A DNA stretch of 64,000 nt from Plantago ovata. Its lineage: Eukaryota > Streptophyta > Magnoliopsida > Lamiales > Plantaginaceae. The position numbers and the translations under genes are program-made. Below are positions 34,786-47,408 of the stretch, one piece after another. The notes beneath the pieces were generated by a model, which had not been told where the DNA came from, made no database searches, and saw only the letters and a list, made by a program, of their open reading frames with translations. The stretch spans positions 92,202,365 through 92,266,364 of the forward strand of contig CM051455.1 in NCBI GenBank assembly GCA_028274465.1, in the 5' to 3' direction. Positions within the stretch are counted from its first letter, which is position 1. Each line of letters begins with the position of its first letter.

Positions 34786-36297
34786 GAATTCCATCAGCTC
34801 CTTCTTTAAAAAGATTCGGATCATCCCATATGTAATACCTGCAACCTTGGCAAGAGATCTCCTATCGGAGGCTGAAAAATTAGTTGGGAAAATACCCATA
34901 GCCAAATAGTTCACAATATCAGCATACCATGGCTCTTCATTGACTTTCATTAAGTGCTCATCAGGAAGATCCTCATTAATAGGAATCGAATCTACGGGAA
35001 TATTAGGAATTCTAGACAAGTGATCAGCAACCAAATTCTCCCTACCAGCTCTATCAACTATGGTCAAATCAAAATCTTGTAACAATAAGACCCAACGGAT
35101 TAACCTTGGCTTAGAATCTTGTTTGACAATTAAATGTCGTAAAGCAGCATGATCAGTATGGACATTCACAGGATGACAAATCAAGTAAGACCTAAACTTT
35201 TGTAAAGCAAAAACAACATCTAAAAATTCCTTTTCAGTAGTTGTATAATTAACTTGAGCTGAGTCTAAAGTCTTACTAACATAATAAATCACACGATACT
35301 GCTTACAACTTTTTGACATAAAACAGCACCCATAGCAAAATTCGAAGCATCACACATTATCTCAAAAGGAAGTTTCCAATCAGCTGGCACAACAATAGCA
35401 GTAACAAGCTTTTCTTTAAGGGTATTAAAAGCAATCAAACACTCATCAGAAAAATGGAAAAACACATCTTTTGCGAGTAAGATACGTAAAGGTTTAGAAA
35501 TTTTCGAAAAATCTTTAATAAGCCTCCTATGAAAACCTACATGACCAAGAAAAGACTGCAATTCTTTCACACAAGTAGGTGGGGGAATTTTCTCAATTAT
35601 TTCGATCTTAGCTTTATCAACCTCAATCCCTCTTTCAGAAACCACATGTCCTAGAACAATGCCTTCTCTAACCATATAATGACTTTTCTCCCAACTCAAA
35701 GTTAGATTGCATTCGATGCATCTTTTCAAAACAAGATCTAATCTATACAAACACTGATCAAAAGAATCACCAAAAGAGAAAAATCATCCATAAAAACTTC
35801 AACAAATTTGGTCACCATATCAGAGAAAATAGAAAGCATGCACCTTTTAAAAGTGGCAGGGGCGTTACATAGCCCGAATGGCATCCTCCTATAAGCAAAC
35901 GTCCCGAATGGGCAAGTGAATGTCGTCTTCTCCTGATCCTCCGGTGCAATCGGAATCTGGTAGAAACCTGACAAGCCACCAAGAAAACAATAAAATTGCC
36001 GCCCCGCAAGGTGGTTTAGCATGTCATCAATAAATGGCAACGGGAAGTGGTCTTTCTTGGTGGCGGCATTCAATCTCCTATAATCAATGCACATTTGCCA
36101 TCCCGTGATTTTCCTAACAGGTACTAACTCTCCCTTCTCATTCTCTTCTACCGTAATCCCAGATTTCTTAGGAGCTATATGAACGGGGCTCACCCATCGA
36201 CTATCAGGAATGGGATAGATCATATCGACGTCTAGCAACTTAATCACCTCTTTCTTCACTACTTCTTGTATTGCAGGATTTATCCTACGCTAAGGTT
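34783..36297 (-). pseudogene. Element C reverse transcriptase and RNase H, inactivated
   Basis: The RT runs from about 36297 (RRINPAIQEVVKKEVIKLLD) through WVSPVHIAPKKSG and CIDYRRLNAATKKDHFPLPF to FMDDFS, the Athila form of the YxDD box. RNase H follows ([44 protein letters not shown]). Damage: a TAG near 36290 at the start, frameshifts near 35745 and 35315, and, in the first catalytic motif, CFLGGLSG where relatives have an aspartate (FLDG). RT copies RNA into DNA and RNase H removes the RNA. This copy should be dead. Confidence 0.9.
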
Positions 36298-37706
36298 GCC
36301 TAACGGGTTTGGCATCTTGCTCTAGAGTGATATTGTGCACACACCGTGTTGGGATAATTTCCTTTATATCACTAATCCCCCATCCTATGGCTGCAAGTTT
36401 TTTTCTTAAGACCTCAACTAGCCTACCTTCTTCATCGCTAGAGAGGTGTGAAGAGACTATCACAGGTTTTTTCTTATTTTCCCCTAAGTAGACATAATTG
36501 AGGTGTGCAGGAAGGGGCTTTAATTCTAAGCTAGGCTCTTCAGGAAATTTGCTCTCTACCTCTTCTTCATCTAAAGGTTCAAGCACTTCTTCTCCTATGG
36601 GAATTTCAGGCGTACTATCCATCATCTCAACTATCTCCCATGCTTCTTCGGATAAGTAGCAAGTCTCAACCTGCATGGTTAGTGCCTCTTCAAGTGGTTC
36701 ACGATTATCATAGCAATGACGAAATTCAGAAATCATAGAATCATAGCAATCGACAAAATTTAATTCTTCTACGACTTTCTTATCTCCTATGCTACATCCT
36801 ACCAATTGAATTTTCTCACCCATTACCTCCATGGATATTTTCTTGCCTTTGGGTTCAAGGCATGTATTGGTAGTGGCCATGAATGGTCTTCCAAGCAACA
36901 ACACGTGCTCACAAACTTGACTCTTCCCTTCATCAACCGACTTCATGATCACAAACTCTGTAGGAATTATTAGTTTATCAACGTTATAGTTTATCAACGT
37001 TTACAAGGATATTTTCAACTGTTCCCACAGGGCGCTTCACGCTATGGTCCGCCATTTGTACCACCATCTCGGTTGGCTTCACTTCTCCAAGATCTAGAGC
37101 TTTATAGACTGAGTATGGCATGAGATTGATGCTAGCTCCTAAGTCGAGCATAGCCTTGGTGGACTGCCCATTGCCCATAGTAATGTCAATTATGAAGCTT
37201 CCCGGATCACGTTGCTTCGTTGGAAGTTCCGCAATGGAATTCACCGTCTCGATCTCATTCACTTCCCTCCCCGAAGTAATTCTTTTGTTACTCTTCACCT
37301 CCCGAAACAACTTCGTATAGGCGGGAATATTCTGAATTAACTCCAAAAGAGGTACATTGACTTCGACTTTAGAGAGGCGTTGGTACATCGGTGACTCCAT
37401 TATATCCTTCTTGACCGGTTTGATTCTACTAGGGAATGGTACATGAGGTTTTGAGGGTACATATGGATTGGAGGACTTATGAAGTACCTCCGTATTATTA
37501 GGCGTATCCCCCGTAACCTCATCATCGACAACGTCTCCTTCGGGTGTTTGAGGTGTATCGTCCTGCACTTGAGGTTCATTCGAACTTTGACCAACTTCTT
37601 GTTCAGTGCTTGTTCCTGCATCGTTAGACACAGTAGATTTAATATGTTTAGGACGTACAAGATTAGGAATTGTAGTTACCTTTACACCTCGGAGGAGTAG
37701 TTTCAC
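36290..37706 (-). pseudogene. Element C aspartic protease and linker to RT
   Basis: Minus strand, two frames joined near 36990. The protease region reads MLDLGASINLMPYSVYKAL, then EMVVQMADHSVKRPVG; the DLGAS form in place of DTGAS is common in Athila proteases. The second frame holds VLLLGRPFMATTNTC, an acidic linker, and the RCVHNITLEQDAKPVRQ stretch that precedes RT in Gypsy elements. It ends at an in-frame TAG (minus strand, ~36290). The frame break and stop make it non-functional as read. Confidence 0.85.
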
Positions 37707-38871
37707 TTCCTCGTACTCAGGAACCTCAGTAGTAACTGTTGGAAGTGGCTTGGGATCGACGAAATCAACTTCGGGTGTCGAAACAGGGGAGCTGGGGTCG
37801 TCTAGCTCCCTTGAGCTGGGGGGCGGTTCGCCCCCTTCCCCGGGCGAATTGTCTGGGGCGAGCTGGGACTCCCCCAGCTCACTGGCTGTGGGGGGCGATT
37901 CGCCCCCTATGCTGGGCGGTTCGCCCCCACCTCCAGGGGAGCGTCTTGGTAAAAAATCTTCCCATCTTCGAGTTTATAAACCTCCTCTACTTTTTCACAC
38001 TTTAACAAGCTTAATTTCTCCTGTACCTGCTCAGTTACTTCGACACCTTCAAACACTTTCGCTAAACCGAGATTATCTTCAACTTGCCCGGCGTGTGCAA
38101 TTTCATAAACACTTTCGATGGCCTTCATTCCTGCGTAAAACGAAAGTTCATCCTCCTCACTGATATCTTCGTCTTCAGAATATCCTTCGTATAAGCCTTC
38201 AGTTTCACCCCGATTTAAATCCCCATTGGTGACTTGACTCGACATTAGCCTCTCAGATTGTGCAGAACCACTGGCGTACCTTCGAAGGACCTTCTCTGCC
38301 TCTTCAACAATACATTCTTCTAATCCTCCACACATCCCATCCACTTGAAGCCTAACATCATGACGTAGACCACCAACAAAATACCAAATCAACTTCCCAT
38401 CGTCGAAACGGTGATGGGGGCACTCACGTTTATACAACTCAAAACGTTCGTAGGTGTCACAAAACCGCTCATACTCTCCTTGCCTGAATTGTTTGATCCT
38501 ATTTCGTAAGGCAATTGTCTCATGGTAAGGCATAAATCGCGCCAAGAACTCCTCTACGTACTACTTGGCTCCATGTTTTCAGCGATCCTGGTGCTAACCT
38601 TGATATCCAAAGCCTTGGTTCATATCCGAGAGCGAAAGAAAATAATCTCCTGCATAATTGGTGCTCAGTGAACCCCTTTGCTGGAACGCTTGCTATTTCT
38701 TCCTCATAGGATCTGATGAAGCGTAACGGATTCATCCCCACTCCATCTTCAAACCTCGGTATGTCTCTCACCACTGAACTTGTCGCTCTTCAACTCTTCC
38801 TACAAGTATATAGATGAACTTCTCCTAACTTGCGAGAATTGGGGCATCATGCGAGCTTTCATGGACGTCAT
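37707..38871 (-). pseudogene. Element C gag, frameshifted, with in-frame palindrome array
   Basis: The start-codon complement is at 38869-38871. The gag core is split over two frames overlapping at 38520-38545: FEDGVGMNPLRFIRSYEEEI, LGYEPRLWISRLAPGSLKTW, then FMPYHETIALRNRIKQFRQ, CPHHRFDDGKLIWYFVGGL. An early stop lies about 23 codons in. The C-terminal part is acidic and, unlike A, D and E, shows no CCHC knuckle. Between gag and protease, 37818-37945 is an array of GGGGGCGAACCGCC palindromes that stays open in the protease frame, giving Gly/Glu/Pro/Ser-rich residues. Confidence 0.82.
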
Positions 38872-39014
38872 ACCTGAATATCTGTAACAGGAGTAACTCA
38901 AAACTGAAAATTAGTCCTGTTAGAAGTCGCAAGATTCTGGAAACAAATTAACTACTAACTCTGAGAATTGAATGCTGAAAATATAAATAAGCTAAAGAGA
39001 AAAAAGGAGTATAG

Positions 39015-39032
39015 TCCCCGGCAGCGGCGCCA
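39015..39032 (-). other. Primer-binding site for tRNA-Asp, element C
   Basis: The minus strand reads TGGCGCCGCTGCCGGGGA, one mismatch from the tRNA-Asp complement. The leader to gag (38872-39014) holds nothing else I recognise. Confidence 0.92.
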
Positions 39033-39035
39033 ATT

Positions 39036-39252
39036 TGATGAACGAGATTGTCAGACTCAATTAATCAAATAAATTTATTTTTAGCCAAAGGCAACTCACA
39101 ACTACAACGAAAACCAAGGCACGTAATGTAGAAGTAAGATAACCCCGAGTGTCGATCTCTAAAGACTATAACTAGCTTTAACTAATTTAACTTAAAATAT
39201 AAAATCAAAAAACGATTTGGCAAAGGTTTTTCTTATCAATTATGATGGAAGT
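39036..39252 (-). repeat. Athila element C, 5' LTR (first 217 bp; rest beyond window)
   Basis: TGATGAACGAGATTG... matches the outer end of C's 3' LTRs (884, 12512). It is cut at 39252 by the Copia element. The remainder should resume after that element's 3' LTR and E, outside the window. Confidence 0.9.
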
Positions 39253-40856
39253 TGTTAGGAATCTTGTAATTTTGATGAGAAATTAACCATGCTAAATTAA
39301 GGAAAGTCCAGTAACTAGTACTCTTAAGGTCCATAGGAATTTAGAATTTTAAGGACATTGTAAAAGAGGAACGTTTGCCGAAGACTTAGATTAGGTGTTG
39401 GTTTAGATTGGTTTTTACCGCGTATGATGTATTTTATTTTTTGAAAAGAAAATAACTTATTGATGCTGTAGCTTATGATGTATCTTATTTTCTGAAAAGA
39501 AAATAACCTATTGAAGCATTTAGAAACCGCTCAGAATCTTGAAGATTATTGAAGATCTGAAGACTTGAAGAATTCGAAGATCTGAAGACTTGAAGATTGC
39601 TGAAAGACTGGTATCTACAAAGGCACGTGTTGCTCAGAAAGTGGAAACTTCAGCAACAACATTGCATAAGTGAAAATCTGAAAGACAGAGTAGGTTGTGC
39701 TTGCTGAAACTGATACTAACCACTTGCTGATGGAACATATGTGACCTCTTGCTGAAAGTACTTGAATTTGCGCTCCAATATTAATGTTTGAATTCTATTC
39801 AAATATGCATTAAATGCAAAGCTTACACGCGAAGGACATGAAGACTAGAAGACATAAAAGGATGCTGCTGAAAGTACAAAAGCAAGATAGTGACATGTTA
39901 AGGAACAAAAGCCTTGGAATTTAAAATTCAAACGGCTCCTTACTTGCACTATAAATAGAGGTCATCCGGCGAAGAGTTGAAGTGTGTCAACAACGTGATC
40001 AAACTCTCACTTATGCTTAAAACTCACAAACCTTCAAATACTCTTACTGCCATTGATCCGTTCCAAGACTTAAAGCTTGAAAAAGCTACTTGTAAAGAAG
40101 TAGAACAAACTCGGATAAGAAATTAGTTAAGTGTTCTTTTGAGCAAGAACAAGTCTTGACACCAGAAACAATCAAACTTGTTTACTACAAAGTATTCAAA
40201 GTTGTGTTTCTTAGATTACTTGTTGTAACTGAATAAGTTATAATTAAGTTATCTCACCCCAAAACTCTCTAACTGAAAATACACCCTTTCAGGCGTGATA
40301 TTCAGGGGGAACTTAATCGAGCATAGTTTTGCTGATTAAAAGTACCAAGTTTGGTGGAGAACAAGGTTACGTTCTCTAGATTAGGTTGGAGACAAAGCAA
40401 GTGTGCTTTGGTTTCTGTTGAATTGCTCTAGATAGGAGATTGTAAGGAACCTCAATCATATCTTAGTGGATTCAATCCTAGAAAGGACAAAGTGGATTAG
40501 TTGAGAGATTACGCCACTCTCAGATACCACTATAAAAGTGTTTGTGTGATTTACTTACTGTATTTAATTTTCAGCAAATCATATATGTCTGTACACAGTC
40601 ACTCACATCACTTGCTGAAACCTTTTCTTACTGAAAAAGCACTTATTGTATCAAAGACTTCCGCTCTCTGATTTTAAGTATCAGCAAACCAAGCTACTAA
40701 AAGTAACTTCTGTTTGCTGAGAAAGTTAAGTACCAGCAAACTCATTACTGAAAAGTAATAAGCACTTGCTGAGAAAGTTTTAAACGACGAAAGTTTGAAA
40801 AGACTATTCACCCCCCCCCCCCTCTAGTCTTTTCTTGTTGTTTAAAGGGACCAACA
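39253..40856 (+). repeat. Ty1/Copia (Sirevirus-like) 5' LTR
   Basis: 1604 bp, TGTTAGGAATC...GACCAACA, followed by AG and an initiator tRNA-Met PBS; repeated from 57367. A TATA-like ACTATAAATAG is near 39950. The word TTGCTGAAA and its complement TTTCAGCAA recur about a dozen times. A C-run sits at 40810-40822. It is inserted in the 5' LTR of element C. Confidence 0.93.
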
Positions 40857-40858
40857 AG

Positions 40859-40870
40859 TGGTATCAGAGC
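40859..40870 (+). other. Primer-binding site for initiator tRNA-Met, Copia element
   Basis: TGGTATCAGAGC, two bases after the LTR, is the standard plant Copia PBS. Confidence 0.95.
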
Positions 40871-40968
40871 TGGAGGTTCTTTAACCTTCAGCACTGAACC
40901 TAGATCCGCTTAGGTGCTCTCCGTAAATCACTCTCACTTGATCAGTTTAGTAGTGCTTTGCTGACAGG

Positions 40969-43361
40969 ATGTCTTTAGGAGATGCTCCCTTGCTGAAGCT
41001 GGAAAATTATGAGAAATGGCGAAATAACATGATGCTACATCTTGAGGCCATTAGTGATGAAATGGTTACTGTCATTAATGATGGACCTATCAAAATCACT
41101 AAGATTGAGAAAAGATTTCCTCACAAAACCACGGATCCTACCGGTAAGCAAACCATCTTAGGAGAACCGGTGGACACTGTCGTTCCAAAACCAAGAGAGG
41201 AATGGACTTCTGACGAAGCTAAAAGATTTCGTCTTGATGGCCAAGCAAGAAATATCATCATTCGATCAACTCCGGATACTATACAGTGCAAACTGTGGGG
41301 TGCTAAGACTGCAAAGGAGGTTTGGAAAATGGTTCAAGATCTTTGTGTTGGATCTGACAAGACCAAGGAAAACAAACATGAAGTACTTAAATTAAAGTTT
41401 CAAAACTTTAAGCAAGGTACAAACGAGTCACTGGAAGACTTGGATTTCAGATTCACAACTCTTGTTAGTGAAATGGCAGCCTTGGGTGTTGGAAACCTTT
41501 ACTCAGATTCTGAAAAAGTGAAAACTATCATCAGAAGTCTGAATCAAGAATGGATCCACAATCAAAATTTCTATTATAATCAAGGAATGCCAGACATTAC
41601 ACCAACAGAGTTGTTCTCTCATCTTGCTACTGTCAACTATGAGACAAAGCAAAGAGAAAATGTATTTGCTGAAAAATCGCAAAACATTGCTCTTGCTGCA
41701 AAGCCGTCATCTTCTGAAAAGAAGAATGAAAAAGAACCTACTGATGAAAACTCTTTGGTTGTCAAAACATGAAGAAATTCATCAGCAAGGAACTTGAAAG
41801 GCGAAAAGCAAAAGAGAAGCTGAAAAAGCATCTTGGTAACAACTACCATAAGTACAAGAATGAGACTAGCTCGCTGAACAAGCAAGCTCAGCAAGTTTCT
41901 TCATCAGAAGAACCATCAGTTGGAAATGATCTATGTTTTTACTGCAAAAAGCCTGGACACTTCAAAGCTAATTGCCCTTTGCTGAAAGGCAAATCTGCTG
42001 AAAAAAAGAAGAAGTTCAAAAGAGCTTTTATTGCTGAAGAAAAGAAGAAGCTTCAAGCAAAAATCGATGCATTGTGTATTGATACTAGCTCCGAAGATAG
42101 TGAGGATGAAAGTTCAGACACCGACGATGAAGAAGCCACTCTAGACGTGGAGATTGGCAAAGAAGTTTGTGGAATAGCTATGGAAGCTTATCCAGATGTG
42201 TCAAACTACGAATTCTGCATCATGGCCGGTCAGGTAAACAACCCTACCTCTGACTCAGACTCAGAAAGTGAAGATGAGATTGACCTTGACAAGATTCAAG
42301 GAGAAATCGAAAGATTTGAGAAAACTCTGAGCAGACAGCAAGAGAAACTACAATTTGCTGAAATTCTGACCAAGTAGACTACTGAAAAGTACGTCTTGCT
42401 GAAGGAAGAAACAGAAGAAACGGATGCTGAAATAAGGCGTCTTAAGAAGTTGATTGCTGAAGCTACAGAGAAGAATTCTCAAATGGCACTAGAATTGGAA
42501 GAATATCAGTCCTCAATTCTAAAGTTACTTGCTGAAATCCAAGAGATGAAAAAGATGAAAGTCAATTTCAAATCTTATGTGGATGCAAGTAATACGATGA
42601 CTGAACTAAACTCTTATTTGAGAGACCCATCTCAGAAAGAAGGTTTAGGCGCAATGTATGAAGGTGATGACGTAGAAATCTTGAGAAAAGATAAATCACC
42701 TATCTCCTTTGTACGTGCTACTGATAGTGGTCTACCAGAAATCTATCAGTTTGGTCAATCTAAGGTTGCTGAAACAAGCAACCAAGTACCTATGACCATA
42801 AAGCCCGCTGTTGCTACTCAAAGTAACAAGACATTAAAAGGAAAACAGGTTACTGAGAAGCAAACTGGAAAGAAAAAGGATGTTGTGAAGCATCTCGCCA
42901 AACAAGTTGCTGAAAAGCAAGTTGTTAAGACTAAAGGCAAGATTACTAAAAGTAATCAGAAGTCCTTTGCTGACAAACCTGAATCAAGTAAGGTTGCTGA
43001 CGCTAAAGCTCAGCATTCTCCGAAAAGTGGACTCGGTTTCAAAACCAAGCAAAGTCAACTCTTTTATGAGTATAAGAAAAGTCAGCAAAGATACTTCCAA
43101 GAGATGAATAAAATCAAGCCTAAGAATTCTGAAAAGAATCTTAATGCTAGGGCTAGAAGGAACCTTGCTAGAAAAGAACTTACTGAAAAGTATGTTCAGC
43201 AAAAAGGTCAACCGAGCAAGACACCACATCAGAAAGTGAATTTGACCAGCACGAGTCAAAAGTCTTTCAGCTCAAAACCTTCTAGTTCCTCAGCAAGTAG
43301 AAAACAAGTTAGGATGTATAACCATTACTGGTGTTCTTTATGTCAAAAATCTAAAGTTTAA
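40969..43361 (+). pseudogene. Copia gag with coiled-coil extension, broken
   Basis: The start MSLGDAPLLKLENYEKWRNN is typical of Copia gag. A gag domain covers about the first 230 residues (GAKTAKEVWKMVQDLC, LKFQNFKQGTNESLEDLDFR). The frame shifts near 41770 (a short A-run), then continues with a CCHC knuckle (CFYCKKPGHFKANC, about 41934-41975) and an acidic stretch to a TAG at 42375-42377. The same frame reopens as a long Lys/Glu-rich coiled coil and a basic tail to 43361. Large gags with coiled coils are usual in Sireviruses. No protease DSG motif is seen after it. Confidence 0.82.
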
Positions 43362-44172
43362 CCTTTTCAGCATGAGTCAGTTTGCTGACAAAGGATACTT
43401 CATCAAAATTAAAAGTGATGAATGTAAACTTATAGATTTCGAGACTAAAAAGGTAATTATGATTGCAAGAAGACCAGGAGGCTTGTACACCGTTGATTGG
43501 TCTTCAGCAATTGTTGAAAAATGCCTTGTCTCAGATCATGATTGCCTTGCTGAAAAAGCATGGTTATGGCATAAACGAACAAGTCATCTAAACTTCAAGA
43601 CGCTGAATAAGCTGTCTAAAAAGGCACTTGTAGTTGGATTACCTAGGGTTACTTTTGAAAAGGATGGTGTTTGCAATGCATGTCAGCAAGGAAAGCAAAC
43701 CAAATCTTCTTTCAAGAACAAGGCAGTACCGTCAACTACAAAACCTTTACAACTCTTGCACATGGACTTGTTTGAATTTTCTTCAACAAGCTATGTTGGT
43801 AAGATGTATGGTCTAGTCGTGGTAGATGACTATTCAAGATTCACTTGGGTAGTATTCATCAAGCACAAATCTGAAACCAAGACTGAAATACCTAACTTGC
43901 TGAATAAGCTTGAAGTCATGAAAAATGACAAGGTAAAAGTCATAAGGACAGACCATGGTACTGAGTTTGTAAACCAGTACATAACTGAATATTGTACCTC
44001 AAAAGGTATACAACATCAGTTATCCTTAGTAAGAACACCACAGCAAAACGGTGTTGCTGAACAGAAGAATCGTACCCTGAAAGAAGCCGCAAGAACAATG
44101 CTTGCTGACACTGAAATAAGTGAGGCTTATTGGGTTGAAGCGAATAATACCGCCTGTTATACTCAAAACTGA
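43306..44172 (+). pseudogene. Copia integrase (pre-integrase and catalytic core)
   Basis: The frame enters from about 43330 (VLYVKNLKFNLFSMSQFADKG, the region that normally follows the protease). Zinc-binding residues lie in WHKRTSHLN and CNACQQGKQ. The DDE triad is intact: D in LLHMDLFEF, D in IRTDHGTEF and E in QQNGVAEQKNRT. The frame ends at TGA 44170-44172 in TQN*CLI, where relatives usually have an arginine (CGA). The usual Copia protease active site should lie just before this region and is missing, so a deletion around 43310-43330 is likely. Confidence 0.85.
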
Positions 44173-46505
44173 TGTTTGATTACTAAGGAATACAACAAAA
44201 CTCCTTATGAATTGTTTGTTGGAAGACCTTCTAACATCACTCATCTAAGAGTATTTGGTTGCAAGTGTTTCGTTCTTAACAATGGTAGAGAATACCTCAG
44301 AACATTTCAACCAAAGGCAGACGAAGCTATATTTCTCGGCTACTCCTTGCATAGTAAAGCTTATAGAGTTTACAACAAAAAGGCACAAAATATTGAAGAA
44401 TCAGTGCATGTTGTATTCTACGAAAAGTCACAAGGTGTGCCTGCTGAAGAAGAAATATTAGAATGTATGAAAAAGCTAATCATACATGAGCAAATAACTG
44501 AATCTAATGCTAGGCAAATCAAGTCAATTGAACTAAATGATGATTCTGACAATGACTCTCCTCCCCCTAGTCATGACAAGATAAATATAGTTCACGACAA
44601 AGAATTTCCAACAAAAGACGCGGTTGCTCCGGAAGTTGCTGAAATTACGCAATCTCCAGTGCCTGCTGATGAACTACCTCAATCGAGCAATGCTGAACAA
44701 GCAGTTGCTGATGAACAAATCTCAGCAGAGACACAAATTCCCAGTAGTACTGAACAAGTACATACTGAAGAGTCACATGCTGATGAGCAAACATATCCTG
44801 ATCCAACAAACAGAAAACCTGTTAATAAATGGATTAGAGATCATCCCTCTACGGATATGATTGGCGATATTAATAAACGCCAAGTGACTAGATCCAAAGC
44901 TACTCATGGACTTGCTGAAGAAGCAACTGTCGTAGAAGTAGAATCATTGTTCTCTTGCTTTGTTTCAGAAATTGAACCTAAAACCATAGAAGAAGTTTTA
45001 AAGCATTCTGAATGGATAAAGGCAATGCAAGAAGAACTGGATCAATTTGAAAGAAACAAAGTCTGGAAACTTGTGCCGCTTGCTGAAGACAAGAAAGCTA
45101 TTGGTACAAAGTGGGTGTTCAGAAACAAGCTGAGCGAGTCTGGTGAAGTAACAAGAAATAAAGTACGCTTAGTTGCTCAAGGTTACTGTCAGACTGAAGG
45201 ATTGGACTATGATGAGTCTTATGCACCAGTCGCAAGATTGGATGCAATTAGGCTTCTCTTGGCCTTTGCTGCTCACAATGACTTCATTGTTTACCAAATG
45301 GATGTTAAAAGTGCATTCTTGAACGGTGAACTTGCTGAAGAACTCTACCTAGAACAACCCCCTGGCTTTGAACTTCCCTCAGAAATCAAGATGGTATACA
45401 AGCTTCAGAAAGCTGTATATGGTCTAAAGCAAGCACCAAGAGCATGGTATGATACCTTGGCTAAGTTCTTGCTGGAAAATGGTTTCAAGAAAGGTGAAGT
45501 TGACAAAACCTTATTTACCATGAACCATGATGGTAAAATACTCTTAGTTCAAATTTATGTGGATGACATAATTTTTGGATCTAAGGACAAGCAACTTTGT
45601 GATGATTTTGCCAAACTCATGACAAATAAGTTTGAAATGAGTATGATGGGAAAATTGAATTATTTCCTAGGATTGCAAGTCAAGCAACTCAAAGATGGAA
45701 TATTCATAAATCAAGCAAAGTATGCGAAAGAAATGCTCATAAAGTTTAGGATCAAAGAGGATGAGAAACCTGAAAAGATCCCTATGAGTGTTGGTACCAA
45801 ATTGGGCTATACTAAAGAGGACAAAAGTGTTGAAGAACACAAGTATAGGAAGCTCATTGGTTCCTTGTTGTATCTAACAGCAAGTAGACCTGACATTCAG
45901 TATGTTGTTTGTGTGTGTGCAAGATTTCAATCTGATCCAAGAGAATCACACTACAAAAAGGCAATCAAGATACTGAAATATGTTAAAGGTACAGTCAATG
46001 TTGGATTATGGTATCCTAAAGATTCTGGACTTGAATTGGTTGGTTATTCTGATGCTGATCATGGAGGATCAACTCTTGATAGAAAAATTACTTCTGGAAC
46101 TTGTCAGTTTTGGGTACTAGATTAATATCATGGTTCAGCAAGAAGCAAACCTGTGTTGCCAATTCATCTACTGAATCTGAATACATTGCAGTTGGTTGTT
46201 GCACAGCTCAAATCCTATGGATTCAGCAACAATTAAGAGATTATGGTATTTCTGCAAAGAAAACACCAATCTTTTGTGATAATACAAGTGCTATTGCAAT
46301 CACGCAAAATCCTAAGTTTCACTGTAGGACTAAGCACATTGATATTAGACATCATTTCATTAGAGATCATGTGGAAAAAGGTGATATTGAGGTTCTGAAA
46401 GTAGGCACTGATGATCAGCTTGATGATATCTTTACCAAGCCCCTACCGGATAATACGTTTGCAATGCTAAGGTATAACATTGGGTTGATTGAACTACCAC
46501 AATAA
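44173..46505 (+). pseudogene. Copia integrase tail, reverse transcriptase, RNase H (left copy)
   Basis: Same as the intact frame at 48626-50956, except that one T is missing from a T-run near 46110. This shifts the frame inside RNase H; the rest ([20 protein letters not shown] onward) is open from 46101 to 46505. It sits left of the scaffold gap, and the difference is a homopolymer length, so it is probably a sequencing error in a falsely duplicated segment. Confidence 0.85.
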
Positions 46506-46930
46506 AGGATACAATTGGCAGAATGCTGAAACAGGTATTCAGCAAGCCAAAGTATTCCTGTTTAAAAGACTCAGTCACTCATTTCTTCTAAGAAATGATA
46601 GGTCACTACATGTTTGCTGAAACAGGCATTCAGCAAGTAATTCCTTCAATACGGGTATTTGTTAGGAAACTTGATCACTTGCTGAGACAGGCACTCAGTA
46701 AGAGAAAGAGCTTAAGGATTGCTGAAACAGGCATTCAGACAATCAAAGATACTGAAACAGGTATTCAAGTATCAAAGGAATTTTCTGAGACGGGAACTCA
46801 GAAAAAGAGCAAAGCTCATCTCTCAGATTTTACCAAAGGATATCTCAAGTACAAAAGAATTTACTGATACGGGAAATCAGAAATATCTTTTAAACTTAAG
46901 AAAATATGAGATATCTAAGTAAGGGGGAAC
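46506..46930 (+). repeat. Array of CTGA...TCAG hairpin motifs after Copia pol (left copy)
   Basis: Seven spaced copies of a 17-base motif near CTGAAACAGGCATTCAG lie between about 46523 and 46880; each can fold with a 4-5 bp stem. An AAGGGGGAA purine run at about 46920 ends the array, and extra purine runs of this kind are described for Sireviruses. The same array is at 50973-51330. Confidence 0.7.
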
Positions 46931-47408
46931 TTTCAGCAAGTATCTAGGTTGATAATTCAAACTCGCTGAAAAGATTCTTGTCTATTTTAGCAAGCAATCT
47001 ATCCCTTAAAACTCGGTAAAATCAATTTGTGACGTTAATCGGGCACAGATAAACTCGTAATAATCATGACATGAAATTCAATCGTGGCCATTGATTAAAA
47101 GGAGTTACTAATCTAACGGTTAACAAAACAAAGAGAGAGAGTGCTCTGACGGTTTTAGTTAGTGGGCCACTACGCATTAATGCAAAGGCTCCACTAACTC
47201 CAGTGTTTCTCTGTTTTACCCTTGCTGAGAGCTCAAATCGATTGAGTTTCTCACACACCAGAGACACTATATAAAGAAGGAGTTAGAGAAATGACAAAAT
47301 TCTTTAACTCACATTTCCTTTCTCTGCAAATTTTAGCCTGAATCTACTGTACCTCCGGTCAAAAAGCAAACTATCTCTTTCGTACAATTTCTTGCTCTAT
47401 AAAAGAAA
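46931..47408 (+). promoter_or_regulatory. Putative internal promoter before the env-position ORF (left copy)
   Basis: CTATATAAAG at 47267-47276 lies about 140 bases before the ATG at 47409. The same element is at 51720 in the right copy. The rest of the stretch is non-coding. Confidence 0.45.

Noticed and set aside
40810..40822. C-run in the Copia LTR as a structural (G-quadruplex) element
   Set aside because: A single homopolymer of 13 C; length is likely sequencing-sensitive and nothing else supports function.
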